DNA from: Ephydatia muelleri
Taxonomy: Eukaryota > Porifera > Demospongiae > Spongillida > Spongillidae
Assembly (NCBI GenBank): GCA_013339895.1
Contig: JABACO010000009.1
Span: forward strand, 3,159,113-3,223,112
Direction of reading: 5' to 3'
DNA: 64,000 nt
Shown one piece after another: positions 1-11,545 of this stretch. Under the pieces are notes generated by a model. It was not told the origin of the DNA, made no database searches, and saw nothing but the letters and a program-made list of their open reading frames with translations. A program made the position numbers and the translations under genes. The stretch's first letter is position 1. Each line of letters starts with the position of its first letter.

Positions 1-3
1 TAG

Positions 4-160
4 AAAAAAACGCGTCGAATCACTTTATGATTTTCAAATGATTTGTCACTTACATTATGTTACAGAATGTTTACAGACTGTAACATAATGTAAACATTCT
101 GTAACAGAATGTAAGTGACAATCATTTGAAAATCATAAAGTGATTCAACACGTTTTTTTA
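4..160. repeat. Foldback inverted repeat (hairpin/MITE-like)
   Basis: The arms at about 4-56 and 108-160 are near-perfect reverse complements, sharing a core with TCACTTTATGATTTTCAAAT. The middle contains further smaller inverted repeats around ATGTTACAG/CTGTAACAT. The whole 157 bases could fold into one long hairpin, as in a foldback MITE. No target-site duplication could be checked because the window starts here. Confidence 0.75.
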
Positions 161-413
161 CTGAAAGCACCCTTTTTCAAGTTTTTGTAGTAGAGCAGAG
201 GTGGGTGTTGAACTCATCTATAGATATTATGTTGAATTATGTTCCGTATAATATCTATGAATCAACATCTCTTCTCTTCTTCATTTCATTTTTGTAAATA
301 GGGCGAGGCGTAGGAGATATTTGAAAGTGACGCTTAGCTGCATTCAGTACAATGATTGCTGTAAATAATTTAATCTGAAACAATTAGAACATAGTTGTGC
401 ACCTACAACTCTT

Positions 414-690
414 CGGCGGGCAGCTGTGGGCAAACCAGATATATATATAATATAGTTCGATTATATGATCCGTGGGCCGCACATGTACACGCAGTCGTGG
501 CAGTTTGAAAGCCAATATTTTCTTTGTTCGAAGAAATTGCAACTAGTAAATGTACGCCAAATTATGATTTAATGCCAGAGATAGCAGCGAGACGCAGCTG
601 CATAACGTGTCATGAAAGATGTGACACTAGATATTCGATAGACACGCCTTGGGGGAAGTTTACTGCATGGAAACTGCTAAAATACCCAAA
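414..690 (+). pseudogene. Decayed duplicate of the HERC1-like gene 5' end
   Basis: This stretch matches, with many changes, the sequence upstream of and inside the first coding exon of the HERC1-like gene at 31,210-31,460. Shared blocks in the same order are the AGCTGTGGGCAAACC block, then TTTGTTCGAAGAA-TTGCAACTA, a GATA-CAGCGAGA block, and ACGCCTTGGGG. The aligned coding part has indels and does not keep the reading frame, so it cannot encode the start of HERC1. Similarity fades after about 690. I read it as an old duplicate of the promoter and exon 1. The match was made by eye. Confidence 0.55.
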
Positions 691-1710
691 TACTCAAATA
701 CCCATGGTTGGGATTGGCATCGGTATTAGGCTAAGAAGAGTGTTACATGCATGCCTCGTGCACTCTTTGTACTTACATGCGAATAGTTAGTACAATATCA
801 AATCATCAACCATAAGTTTGAATAGGGATCTGGGTGCTACTCATCATCATGAAAGAACAGGTGTCATCATGAAAGAATAGGTGTCATCACTAGAATGGTG
901 CACTTTCATCACTGGATCATATTCATCAGAAGGTGAAGGCTATGTTATTTGTCACAAAGGGTAGTGGAGTAGATTGTGCACCATAACCTTTATTAAATAG
1001 TTATTTCCATGCATGGGTATCTTGCTTCATGGGTTATAATCAGTTACTTACCTCCTTGAAATTGATTGATAGGGAGAGTATTATATAGGTGGGTCATCGA
1101 TCCTGTGATCTCCACACCTCATGGCCACCTGATGCACTGACAATGCACACCTCCTCATGTTACCCTAGTGCTTCTTTCCTCGATGGTGGTCTGGGGCGTT
1201 GTATCTTTTTTGCTTGGGCTATTCACAGGGAACAAAGGGCAGCACTGATCATATTTTCCTCGATAATTCTACAGCTGATTAAAATTTCCTCAAACATTCT
1301 ACCTGTACATAATTGCCATTCAGAATGTACTATGTATATGCCATAATACAGCTTTTGCTTCATTCATAGCTATAAGGATAATATAACCAATGATCCAAAT
1401 GATTCTGAAGGTTTATTCTTCAACCACCACTAATGTGATCATGCTCAGAAAGTTATGTATTATGGAAGTTATGACTGATCAATTTGATTTTTCGAGGAAA
1501 CTGAGTTGGCATGGGAATGGTGATGAAGCCAAGAATGTTGTCTCTCAACGAGAGTTTCCAATGCTACTATACATGTATACGGTGTCTCTATAAATGAATT
1601 ACAAGTTTGTCATCTGTTGAGCATGCTGCTCATCTGCATACATACATGTAATTTTTGAATGTAAATGTGCTATCTTTGAATATAACATTACAAGACTAGT
1701 TTGGATTGCT

Positions 1711-1743
<33 letters not shown>

Positions 1744-2968
1744 AGAGGAGTTAGCACTCCCAATCTCTGAAGAATTACCAACTAGTGCGATAAGAAAAGT
1801 ACAGCCGGAGCAGTTATATACAACTGAATCTATTGGGGGAGAATTCCGCATCATGGCCAGCAATTGCGGACATGAATTATTTGAATTCCGTAATATATAT
1901 ATATACGCGTAATAAAATTATTGTACATGGATAAATTCTATCAATCGCGCACAGTTTAGTACCAAAGACTTGTAGTAAAGTTTACAAACCTTAGTACGAT
2001 ACAGGGACAAATAACACATTGTTTGTCGTTCTGTAAATGTACCCCCATCAATCTCAAAACGGGACTTTGTTTTACTGCATACATTTAATGGCTGGCATAC
2101 TTTTGATCACTTTTTTCCCTTTCCTATTTTACCGCGTGGACGATCTATTGAAGATTATAAAGTGGATTCTGAAGACAAAGCTATTTGCATGTTTATATGT
2201 GCAAATAGCATATCTATCCCATGTGCACGTCTATTTCTAGATTCAAGTATGTGAATTCTAGTACCCCCGTTCAAGCCCTAAATTATTAATAATGAATTAA
2301 ACGTCATAACGTTGCCCAAGCACTCCTCAAAGCCTTGCTTCTTGTGCGATACTACTATACCACTACCCGGCCAACTCTCAGACATGGCAGCATACATGCA
2401 CGACCCCGGTCGTGTGTCCGTGGAGTATGTTGGAACGATGTTTCCCAGCTTGGTACGTTTTGTTACGATAAGCTATATTGCTATAATATGAGTTAACACT
2501 CAGCAACAGCCATCACCAAACAGCGAGACTAGGTTTTTGGGGGGCAGTATTTTACGCAAAGGTATACGTTATAACTGAAAGCTATGCATGCAGCCTTCTT
2601 TGTGATCACGCGTGCGTAGGATTTTGATCGAAACACGAAGTGTGTAAGCAACTTCCCACCGCATGTACGATCCATATGAATAGGGAAGCCCTAGCTGCTA
2701 GAACGCCACAGTGCACCACACGCATCAAAGCATAATTCCCACAAACGCAGGCAACTCTTGCGCGATCGCGTGTCATAGGTGTGCCTTCAAAGTTGTAGTT
2801 GTACCACAATATCTCAGCGAAAAGACACGCTTGTTTATGGGCCGATCGCGAGTCGATGGTGCATGGTTTCCTTCTCAGCACATACAACTCACTGCCCGGT
2901 GGTGGAGTCACCAAGATTACTGATATTATATTTATGGTACAGCACGCCACCATTAATTCGTTGCTGAT
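691..2968. other. No gene supported; poly-C run
   Basis: I see no convincing gene. Open frames are short and without recognisable motifs. A 32-base poly-C run occupies 1,712-1,743. A short ATG-started open stretch at 2,384-2,452 ends at a GTACGT donor-like site and could be a first exon, but nothing follows that supports it. Confidence 0.5.
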
Positions 2969-4028
2969 GCCTTAATCAGTGTTGCCGCGGCTGACTAATT
3001 GGAACAAGTCCCGGACGGCCGGCTGATCGGATTAGACCCCTGACGGTCACGGTCACGGCCAGCAATGGCCGGCATCAATCCTTCCCGGTCACGGCCACGG
3101 CCAACCGTTAGCAGCCTATCCGACACGGTCACGGCCATTTCTGACCGCCAAAACCGTCAAATCTCGAGTTTGGCGGTCACGGTCGGCGGTCAACCGTCAA
3201 GGGCTGGGAATTAATTACCTGTACAAGCTTACATGTACACGTCATCTGTAAAATTGCGTGTAAATAATAATGAATTTTGTTTGAATTATAAGAACAGCTT
3301 AATTGTAGGTATAAACACCTAGGAAGGGTATATGTTTAAAGTTTAAACACAACGTAACAGCAAAACTCTTTCTAGCCGGGCAGAGTCCATTCTCCATCTT
3401 TTGCGTTCAAATATTAGTTTAGTTCGCTCTGATGGTGTACCTGATGCTGGAATAGCCAGATACTTTAGTGCCATTTTAGAGACTGTGGGGAAATTGTGGG
3501 AATGTGGGAAATGTGGGAAAACTGGGGGAGTTGACAGCTGGATCAGTTTTCTTCCTCCTAATTAGAATCGGGTTCTTTTAAAATACGATCGTCGTGTCGG
3601 CCATACATGTAATACAGCGCGCTATACTGTACGCGACGGTCAAATCTCTGTATTTCAAAACTCCAATCACACACGCGAAACAGATATAGCTTCCTCTATC
3701 CCACAGGTGTAGTTTTTCGTAGCATGTGGTTTATGTAACTGGCACAGTATAATCTTAATAATTATGTCTCCTATAAGTTTAATTAAGAATTACTGTAGGG
3801 CCAACAATTTTAAATGGGTGAAAATTTTGGAATGCGGGCATTTGGAACGGGGTAATTATTGGAACTACGCAAAGGTTTGGAACGAATTTGATGAGGGATG
3901 CATGACGTGTCGTCACGATATTTTGGAACAAAACCTATATTACCGCAACTGTTCTACGCACCACGTGGTGTATGGCACGGTGCTGCTTACTTCCAAAAGA
4001 CTCCTTTCATTCAATCGCTCCTTCTATC

Positions 4029-5904
4029 ATGGCATTACCTCAAGAGGAGATGGTACCTCAATCTCAATTAGTCCTATGTACTGCTATAGAAGAGATACCC
4101 AGGCCCAGTCGGCATTTGTCTGAGCCAGAGGATCACCTGTTCAACCTACCTTGTTCTAAACAAGTAAGCGCAATTCACCGTGATGCTTTACAAGAAGTAA
4201 ACAAAGCAGTCTGCCAAGTTCTGGCACGTACAATACCTTGTAAGCGGGGCTCTTATAAGAGTAAAGCACTAGATCCTGCACAGCGATGTGAAATCGGTAA
4301 ATGCGCTTCCGAACATGGAATAAGCACCGCGCAAAAAAAGTTTGGAGTCCCACGGACTACTGTCTGGAAGTTAAAAAAACTTTATGAGAAGGAAAAAGAA
4401 AATTCTGTGGGGAAATTGCCAATAGTGAAACTGGACAGGCAAAAGAGGGGCAGACCAACGATTCTTGGTGCGTTTATTGATGATTTGGTGTGCCAGTATG
4501 TACTTGCTTTGCGCTCTTCGGGAGGTGTAGTGAATGGTAAAATTGTTAGAGCTGTTGCGCATGCACTTGTACTATTTTACAACCCCTCCGCAGTAAAAGA
4601 AAATGGTGGAAGCATTGTTATAAACAGAGGTGTTTCTAAATCGATATTTCAAAGAATGGATTTTACAAAAAGAAAAGGCACAAAAACAGCAAAGAAACTA
4701 CCTGAAAACTTTGCTGATATAAAAACGAAATATCTTCTGGAGATCTCACAGTGTATATGTATGCATGGCATTCCTGAGGACTTGGTAATAAATATGGATG
4801 AAACTGGTGTAAGCTACACCTTTACTGGTGGGTACACAATGGAGAAAACAGGTTCAAAGCAAGTAAGCCCATCCAAATAACACAATCTATTTTTTAGCAA
4901 TTCTATTGCAGGTACCAATTATAGGTCTTGATGACAAGAGGCAAATTACAGTAGTTCTTGCCATAACACTTTCTGGACTGCTACTGCCACCTCAAGTCCT
5001 GTACCAAGGGAAGACTGAAGCTTGCCACCCACCAAAAGGTGTGACATTCCCTACTGGGTGGGATGTTTGGCACAGTGAAACACACTGGGCCAATGAGGAC
5101 ACAATGTTGAGGTACATTAAACAAATCATTCTACCATATGTTGCAATCACTAGACAGCGTTTAAGCTTGGCAGCTTCACATACCGCTTTGCTAGTCATGG
5201 ATGTATATAAAGCTCATATTACTACTGGAGTTCTGAAGTACCTTGCAGATAATCATATAATTTGTCGCATAGTGCCTGCAAATTGTACTTCAGAGTTACA
5301 GCCATTAGATTGTCTTTTCAATCATGTTTTTAAAACCAAAATGGCTGAGAAGTTCAATGCTTGGTACTCATCTGAGGTATTTAAGAAGCTTGGCAAAGGG
5401 ATTCCTTTGGAAAGCATTAAAGTCAATATGCAGCTATCAGATATAAAGCCAATACATGCAATCAGGATGATTGAAGTAATCAATGATATTTCATCAAATC
5501 ATCTTTTAATCAGGCAATGCTGGGAAAAAGCAGGGATTCTAAATACAAGTAACCAACCCATTGTGCATGTTGTACCACCATTGGTTCTGAGTAAACCTTT
5601 GCCCCAACAAAATTCTGACACTGATATTGAATTATTAGCTAGGCGAATGCTGGGTAACCTTATTCAGCCAGGATTAGAGCTAAAGGTGATTTCTCTTTCT
5701 TCTACCTCAATTGTTGGGATTGTTGAGGGTCAACAGTTTAATTGGATCCGTAGTGCAGAAGGCAGTTTCTCACAAGTAATTGTTGATAAAGGTAAATATT
5801 ATTTGCCACTACTGGCATTTGAGTACATTTTGGTCATATTGTTTATCATTTATCTAGACAACCATGTTGACTCCTGTGCTCAACCTACATCTTCTGGTGT
5901 CTGA
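4029..5904 (+). CDS. pogo/Tigger-like transposase, two exons
   Basis: Exon 1 (4,029-4,862) and exon 2 (4,912-5,904) are joined by a 49-bp phase-0 intron with GTAAG donor and TTGCAG acceptor; the product would be about 608 aa. An N-terminal helix-turn-helix includes EHGISTAQKKFGVPRTTVWK, resembling the psq/CENP-B type. The DDE_1-type core shows first Asp in INMDETGVSY, second in LLVMDVYKAH and third in SELQPLDCLFN, an order known for pogo/Tigger/Jerky transposases. The start is the ATG of MALPQEEM; an upstream ATG at 3,972 is also in frame. The protein would cut and paste the element in the nucleus. The reading frame looks undamaged when spliced, so the copy could be recent. The inverted right end makes it unclear whether the native 3' end is present. 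Confidence 0.82.
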
Positions 5905-6049
5905 ACGCAAAATATGGCTGTGAACTTCTTTACTGTTGTGTCTTGTTACTGCTTGCTTGTTTTTGCGCATTGTTCAGTCAGACATTTCATTAACCTTAGC
6001 CTACACATGTATGCTGTAACTTAGATTTGTAATTGTACAACGCATGTTC

Positions 6050-6560
6050 ATTTGCTGCGGAGGGGTAGTAAAATTGTACAAGTACATGCGCAACAGCTCT
6101 AACAATTTTACCATTCACTACACCTCCCGAAGAGCGCAAAGCAAGTCACATACTGGCACACCAACTCATCAACAAACGCACCAAGAATCGTTGGTCTGCC
6201 TCTCTTTTGCCTGTCCAGTTTCACTATTGGCAATTCCCGCACAGAATTTTCTTTTTCCTTCTCATTTAAGTTGTCAGTGGGACTCCAAACTTTTTTTGCG
6301 CGGTGCGTATTCCATGTTCGGAAGCGCACTTACCAATTTCACATCGCTGTGCAGGATTTAGTACTTTACTCTTATAAGATCCCGCTTTCAAGTACGTGCC
6401 AGAACTTGGCTGACTGCCGTGTTTACAGTACCTTCGCAATCAATAAACATGAATTATGAATACATTTGAACGAAATTTTGGTAAATGCTTTATATTGGAA
6501 TGCGCTTATACATTGGAATGTTCCAAAATTTACGGCGTTCCAAAATTGTTGGCCCTACAG
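6050..6560 (-). repeat. Inverted duplicate of the pogo element's own 5' part
   Basis: Read on the minus strand, this segment repeats the left end and early transposase region (about 3,793-4,590) with internal deletions. It encodes, for example, LPIVKLDRQKRGRPTILGAF, identical to transposase residues in exon 1. The similarity runs to the terminal repeat at 6,560. The element therefore ends in an inverted copy of its beginning instead of an ordinary 3' end, giving long, imperfect inverted termini. Confidence 0.8.
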
Positions 6561-6745
6561 TAATTAATCGTGACCGTCAAAGACCGGCTCATGTTTTTGA
6601 CGGTCAGCCGCCAAATATATGACGGCCACCGTACTTCCCGGCTCAGACGGCCAGGCATGTTGGCGGTTCACGATCACTGACGGTCAGCATAAAAATCGGC
6701 AATTTTTGACGGCTACCGGCTGGCCGCGGCAACACTGGCCTTAAT

Positions 6746-7723
6746 TGAGATGGAGTACCGACTCGAAATAGAGATGGCTATTCCGTATTACTACCAGTTC
6801 TTACTTCGGCGGGTGAGTATTATTGTTAATCCGACCTCTGTTGTTAGTACCTAAACCCTGCCAGGGGCCGTACCCTAGCTATGCCATTGCTATTACAAGT
6901 CGAGAGAACCAAAATCATCGGACAATGGAAAGGAGGGATTACGACGTAACCAAGGAAACCCATAATATGGCTCGTTCCATTGTGTCTTCCTACTAGCCAG
7001 TACTCGGGATCTGACTACTCTGATACAAGTAATTCATTAAACATGCAAGCTAGAGAGATACCGGTACCGTTCACTATTATACATGCATGGATAATCCTTT
7101 TGTCTTACACTGTAGTTTAATACTCCATTCAGTACGCATTGATTCACACCGGATATATTACATGTACATTAAGATTCTTCGATTAGAACGCTACTTATAT
7201 TCGTGTGCTAGCATAGTTCATTTGCCATTCAATTTAAAGTGTCTTTTCAAATTTGCAACGAATGGAGTCATCGGATCACCATGCGGAACCAGTTCCCGAG
7301 AAGCGCTTCAAAAGAAGAAGAAGAATGGGAGTCTGACACAAATACTTCATGTCATGAGTGGACATCCTTAACTGGTGAAAGTAAAAGGAAAGTTCTTAAG
7401 GTACAAATACACTTGACATTAGTAACATTCATCATACATGTACATTGTGTACAATGCTTCCTTCAAAGATGAAAGACATCCCTCTGTCTAGTGCCCTGCG
7501 CACAACAGTAGTGAAGTTATGGGAGGTATTATGTGCAGTGAGTCAAATCACTTGTCACCAAAATGACTTCTTTTCGTTGTTGGCATACGAAATCCTAAGG
7601 ATTTTGAAGATTTATACAGCATAATGTCTAATGAATCACCACCCCAGAACGCAACCAAAAGGTAAGTTTAGCTAGTGTGCAAATATAATAAGGATGAAAT
7701 GCTACTCTATTCTGTCTATACAG
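6746..7723 (+). other. Unassigned sequence with exon-like fragments
   Basis: No complete gene is visible. Short open stretches that end at donor-like sites occur at 6,764-6,813 (before GTGAGT), 7,286-7,399 (before GTACAA, encoding a KEEEEW-rich acidic/basic segment) and 7,624-7,661 (before GTAAGT). They could be 5' exons of the broken ORF at 7,724-8,150, but the frames cannot be connected with confidence. Confidence 0.3.
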
Positions 7724-8150
7724 GCCAAACAATGGGTTCAACTCTTCTCAAGCATCAAAGAAGAGGGTCACCAAAAGAAATATGTAACTCCTTACATGCA
7801 CGCAATGGTATACCATGTCCCAAACATTATATGCCAATACGGAAATTTGAAACAATTTTCATGTCAAGGTTGGTAATGCACTGTACTTCTTTCTTGATAG
7901 TTATTTATGCACTTCAGGTGTTTAGAAACACAACGATGATGCAAAAAGAAACTACTTCTCTAGCAATCGATGGGATGCACCAGCTGACATTATGATGACA
8001 GAGTACAGGCTGGAGGTGCTGCAGGAATATAGTAGAGAAAAGAGGGCATATACTAAGCGGGACTCTGCTTACTGGCATGAAGGTGGAATTGAGGCCCTCC
8101 GAGCTAAACGTAGAGAAGCAGTACAAAGGCCAGCAATCCCTGAAGGTTAA
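7724..8150 (+). pseudogene. Broken two-exon ORF, unknown repeat-associated family
   Basis: Exon A (7,724-7,868) follows a TATACAG acceptor and encodes a segment including YVTPYMHAMVYHVPNII. Exon B (7,918-8,150) follows CTTCAG and encodes NDDAKRNYFSSNRWDAPADI, then a basic helical stretch ending at TAA. With phase-1 splicing the junction reads Q-G-V-stop-K-H-N-D-D, with TAG at 7,923-7,925. The TPYMH...YHVP plus NDDAKR pattern resembles a family I recall among repetitive predicted proteins of sponges and cnidarians, but I cannot name it. The stop makes it a probable pseudogene. It lies about 100 bp before the piggyBac terminus and may be unrelated to it. Confidence 0.4.
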
Positions 8151-8249
8151 TTATATGTGACACAGTGCTGTAACAATTCATGAACCATTTCTACAGATAT
8201 TTAACCACCTACAAGACTTCTTTACTAGCTCTTGCCATCTTCAGTATCT

Positions 8250-11200
8250 TTAATCTTTAATCTATTTCCATCCTTAATTCAGGATTGAAACCCTGAATTA
8301 AGGATGACTTTACGCCGCTTGTATCAACTTCTGTTTGCATCGTGTTGGATATTTAGGGGGATATTAAGCTTCTATAGGCTTTCGTCTACACAGCGCTATC
8401 TAATAAGTCGTTATATCGTTTTTTATTTCAAAGTAAAACCACTCTGTTTATACGCTTTGTTTCTACGCGAATACGTTCGTGCGCAATAATGCCGGTTACT
8501 ATCAAAGTCGGGGATAAAGGAAAGAGTAAGAAGCTTAGTGGTAAGAAGGGAATCATTACAAAGATCACTAAGGAGAGCCACGCACGCAAGTTCACAATAT
8601 ATTGGGACACAGGAGGTACCAGCATTGAATCAGCTCGAGGCATAAGTAAAACGGGTGGCGGTACACCTCCGTGCAAGAAACAAAAACGTACTCCTCTGAG
8701 TCTTTTGGTTGTTGAAAGTGAAGAGAGACCTGGCAGTGACAGTGATACGGATGATGATGGTACCAGTGAGGCAGAAGAAGAAAGGGAGGACAGTGTGCAA
8801 AGAGAAGATAGATATCAATTGCAAGACGTGGAAGAAGGATATTGGAATGCTCATGGCAGAGAATGGGTAGAAATTGACCACCTTAGTGTTGACCCTGCAG
8901 TAAATGCCTACACAGGGATTACTGAACTGAAGTGGGGAACTACTCTGGAAGGTGTTGAGAAGAAATGGAGTATTACTTCTACCTCATGTTTCCTATGGAC
9001 TCCATTCCATCTATCTTGGAGTATACTAATATCAACCTCCTAACTAAAAAGAAAGCACCTTTGACAAAAGGAGAGATTATAAAGTGGCTTGGTATTAGAT
9101 TGGCAATGGCTGTTGAACCAAGGAGGGGACCACTTCCAACATATTGGAAATCAGAGAGTGATGTTGGTGTAGTTTCAACTGCTGCCAACTATGAGGGTCG
9201 CTTTGGCATGAAGCCGTCACGGTTCACCGATATCAGTTCCTGTCTTCAACTGGCCCAAGAACCAAAACCACAACCTGTGAAGGTATGTGTTTTTTGCCCA
9301 TTTGAAATTGATGTAATATTAATATTCCCAACATGCAGGATCCTTGGTGGCCAATTAGATCCTTCATCTTGTCTTTCAATGAGCGTCGTGTGAAACATGT
9401 CAAACCTGGTCACACAATTGTTTGTGATGAGTGCGTGAGTGCCTGGAAGGGAAGTGATGGTAAGTACAAGACAAATGGTTGTCCTCATAAAACAAAAATT
9501 GTTCGTAAGCCAGAAGGAGTTGGATGTGAGCTAAAGTCAGCAGCAGATGGGATGTCAGGAATTATCCTGCAACTTGAATTGATGGAAGGAAGTGAAGCTC
9601 AATCCAAAAAACCAGGCCATGCTGAATATGGAGAAGGTACATCACAGTTACTGAGGTTGTGTGCTCCTTGGAGAGGGACTGCTCGTACTATCATAGCTGA
9701 CAGTGCATTTTCGTCAGTCAAATCTCTACTTGCACTATTAGATCAAGGTTTGTACTTCATGGGAATGGTCAAAACTGCTACAAAAGAGTACCCAAAGAAG
9801 CAGCTCCTCCAATGGGCTTCAGGCAATGGAACTGGTCCTACGCCAAATCGAGGTAGTCACAAGCTACTTCAATCAATTGCCCCAGATGGTAGCAAAATAA
9901 TTGCATGTGTTTGGGTTGATAAAAAGCCAAAAACTATAATATGCAACCGATATACTGGACACCCTGGAATACCATCAGAGCGATTACGCCACAGAATTGA
10001 TGTAGTTGATGGCATACCAACCACGGTGCAGTACACAAAAATGATACCAAGACCACTTATAGTGGAGAAGTTCTTTGAGTTTTTTTCATCAATTGATGTG
10101 CATGATCATTACAGACAAGGCTCACTTGCAATCGAAAGAGAGTAGATAACTCATACATGGTGGCACAGAACATTTGGGACCATCTTTGGTATATGTGTTG
10201 TTGATGCTTACTTAGCTTACAGGTATGAATCCGACAAAGATTTCCTTGCAAGCACTGACGTGGTAGACTTTACAACATTCATGGATCTGCTGGCACATCA
10301 GCTCATCCACAACATCTATGTACCATCCAGTGCAACATTACGAAGGCGCAGTGATGATAGTGCATCTGTCTTTGTGGCACATGTAGAGGTACAATAAATG
10401 ACATATTGTTATTGCTTTCATTTTTATCTGTGTATAATATTGTCACATTGTAGGATCAAGTGCAGCACAAACTACGGAGCCTTACAGAGCTTCCTATGTA
10501 CAAGGAAAATATAATGAATGGAAAGTACCCACAGCATATCTGCAAGTACTGCAAAAAAGACCACATTCTATTGCGTTGGATGCAGTGATCTGGAGAATGA
10601 CTATTTGGTTTCATACTGTGGCTTTGGCACTTCCAGAGATTGCTATATTCAGCATCTCACAGAAATGGGTTTTTAAAACTAATTGATTCACTTATCTTGG
10701 TACACTTTATTATTGCTGTCTACATATATCATGATATCAGTGCATTACATGTATATCAGTTCAAACGGATTTTATTGTCACAATATCTTGATTTCTTTGC
10801 AACGATTTTGTGTTTTGATATCTTGGTTTGAATTTGTCATAACCATCCTTTGCAAACTCTGACATTTTTTAGCTTACACAGCTTATACTTCGATAAAGCA
10901 ACTTAAAAATGAAATGATTTTATGTAATTTTTTAAAATAATAGAATATATGATTGAGTTTGCTTGATTTTAAATTTAAATCATTATACAAAACTTCCTAT
11001 CTTTTGCACTATTCACATGCCGTAACATATTAATGTAAGAAGTTTAGATGCAAATGATCAATACTGTTTGTAACTCTATACTACAATGCTTAGGGACAAT
11101 TACATGCAATCACGCAAAACACAAGAATAGTAATCTAAAAATAAAATTTTCTTTTAAAATTAGTGCACAGTTAGGATTAAAACACAACTTCAACCAAAGC

Positions 11201-11545
11201 CTGTAGGTGATAAAACTACAAAACGGTCAAAGAAGACTAAAATTGATATGTTTTATGCTTCCTGTAGGCACTGAAAACTGCAAAGGGATAATTATTCAAT
11301 TTGCGTATGTGACAGCAATGAAACGTACAAATGCATTCTTAAAGTTTGGGCAGCTTTCTAGATGGCTGAAATCATTCCATACTATAGAAAGAGTGCAGCA
11401 GTGCTGAAACAAAAAGCCTATAAATAATAATTTATTTATTTGTCCTTGCAATAATTGTTATAAACGGAAGTACTCAATATCCTGAATTCAGGATTATACC
11501 GATCCTGAATTCAGGATCATTTTTAATACGTAGATTAAAGATTAA
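8250..11545 (+). mobile_element. piggyBac-type DNA transposon, decayed
   Basis: Inverted ends CTTTAATCTTTAATCTA (left, about 8,248) and its reverse complement (right, about 11,531-11,547) include TTAA, the piggyBac target. Two nested TTAA choices exist at each end, so the boundary is uncertain by 7 bp. Just inside both ends lie palindromes built on CCTGAATTCAGG-like sequence (8,272-8,304 and 11,480-11,520). A piggyBac-like transposase gene lies between them. The AT-rich stretch 10,680-11,470 contains no gene I can support. Confidence 0.75.
8489..10676 (+). pseudogene. piggyBac-like transposase, frameshifted and with nonsense mutation
   Basis: The N-terminus (8,489-8,640) resembles a small KOW/SH3-like basic domain (KVGDKGKSKKLSGKKGIITK) followed by an acidic linker. 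The DDE_Tnp_1_7-type core is recognisable from LSVDPAVNAYTGI onward, with the catalytic Asp residues expected in VCDECVSAWKG, IIADSAFSS and IDVHDHYRQ. A likely 58-bp intron (9,282-9,339, GTATGT to TGCAG) splits PKPQPVK from DPWWPIRSF. Another intron is likely at about 10,390-10,453. The C-terminus has a Cys-rich zinc-binding tail (CKYCKK, YCVGC, YCGFGTSRDC). Damage: a frameshift near 8,964, an in-frame TAG at 10,143-10,145 and a frameshift in the A run near 10,547. It is probably not functional. Confidence 0.75.

Larger units (their letters stand above)
3793..6560 (+). mobile_element. pogo/Tigger-type Tc1-mariner element nested in the hAT element
   Basis: The ends are inverted repeats: CTGTAGGGCCAACAATTTT at 3,793-3,811 and its reverse complement ending at 6,560. 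TA dinucleotides at 3,791-3,792 and 6,561-6,562 give the TA target duplication expected of this superfamily. The element is 2,768 bp and carries a spliced transposase gene with an HTH and a DDD catalytic core. Because the TIRs sit entirely inside the hAT element, the hAT insertion is older. The right 500 bp are an inverted copy of the left end (separate entry). Confidence 0.88.
2977..6737. mobile_element. hAT-type non-autonomous DNA transposon, interrupted
   Basis: The ends are inverted: CAGTGTTGCCGCGGC at 2,977 and its reverse complement ending at 6,737. They are flanked by a perfect 8-bp direct repeat GCCTTAAT at 2,969-2,976 and 6,738-6,745. An 8-bp duplication and a CAGTGTTG start are typical of hAT elements. 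The subterminal regions (2,990-3,210 and 6,565-6,720) carry many copies of a GGTCACGGCC/TGACGGTCA motif on both sides, which could be transposase-binding repeats. No hAT transposase (RNase H core, C-terminal dimerisation domain) is visible. The original element was roughly 1 kb, because most of the interval is a nested pogo insertion. Confidence 0.8.
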
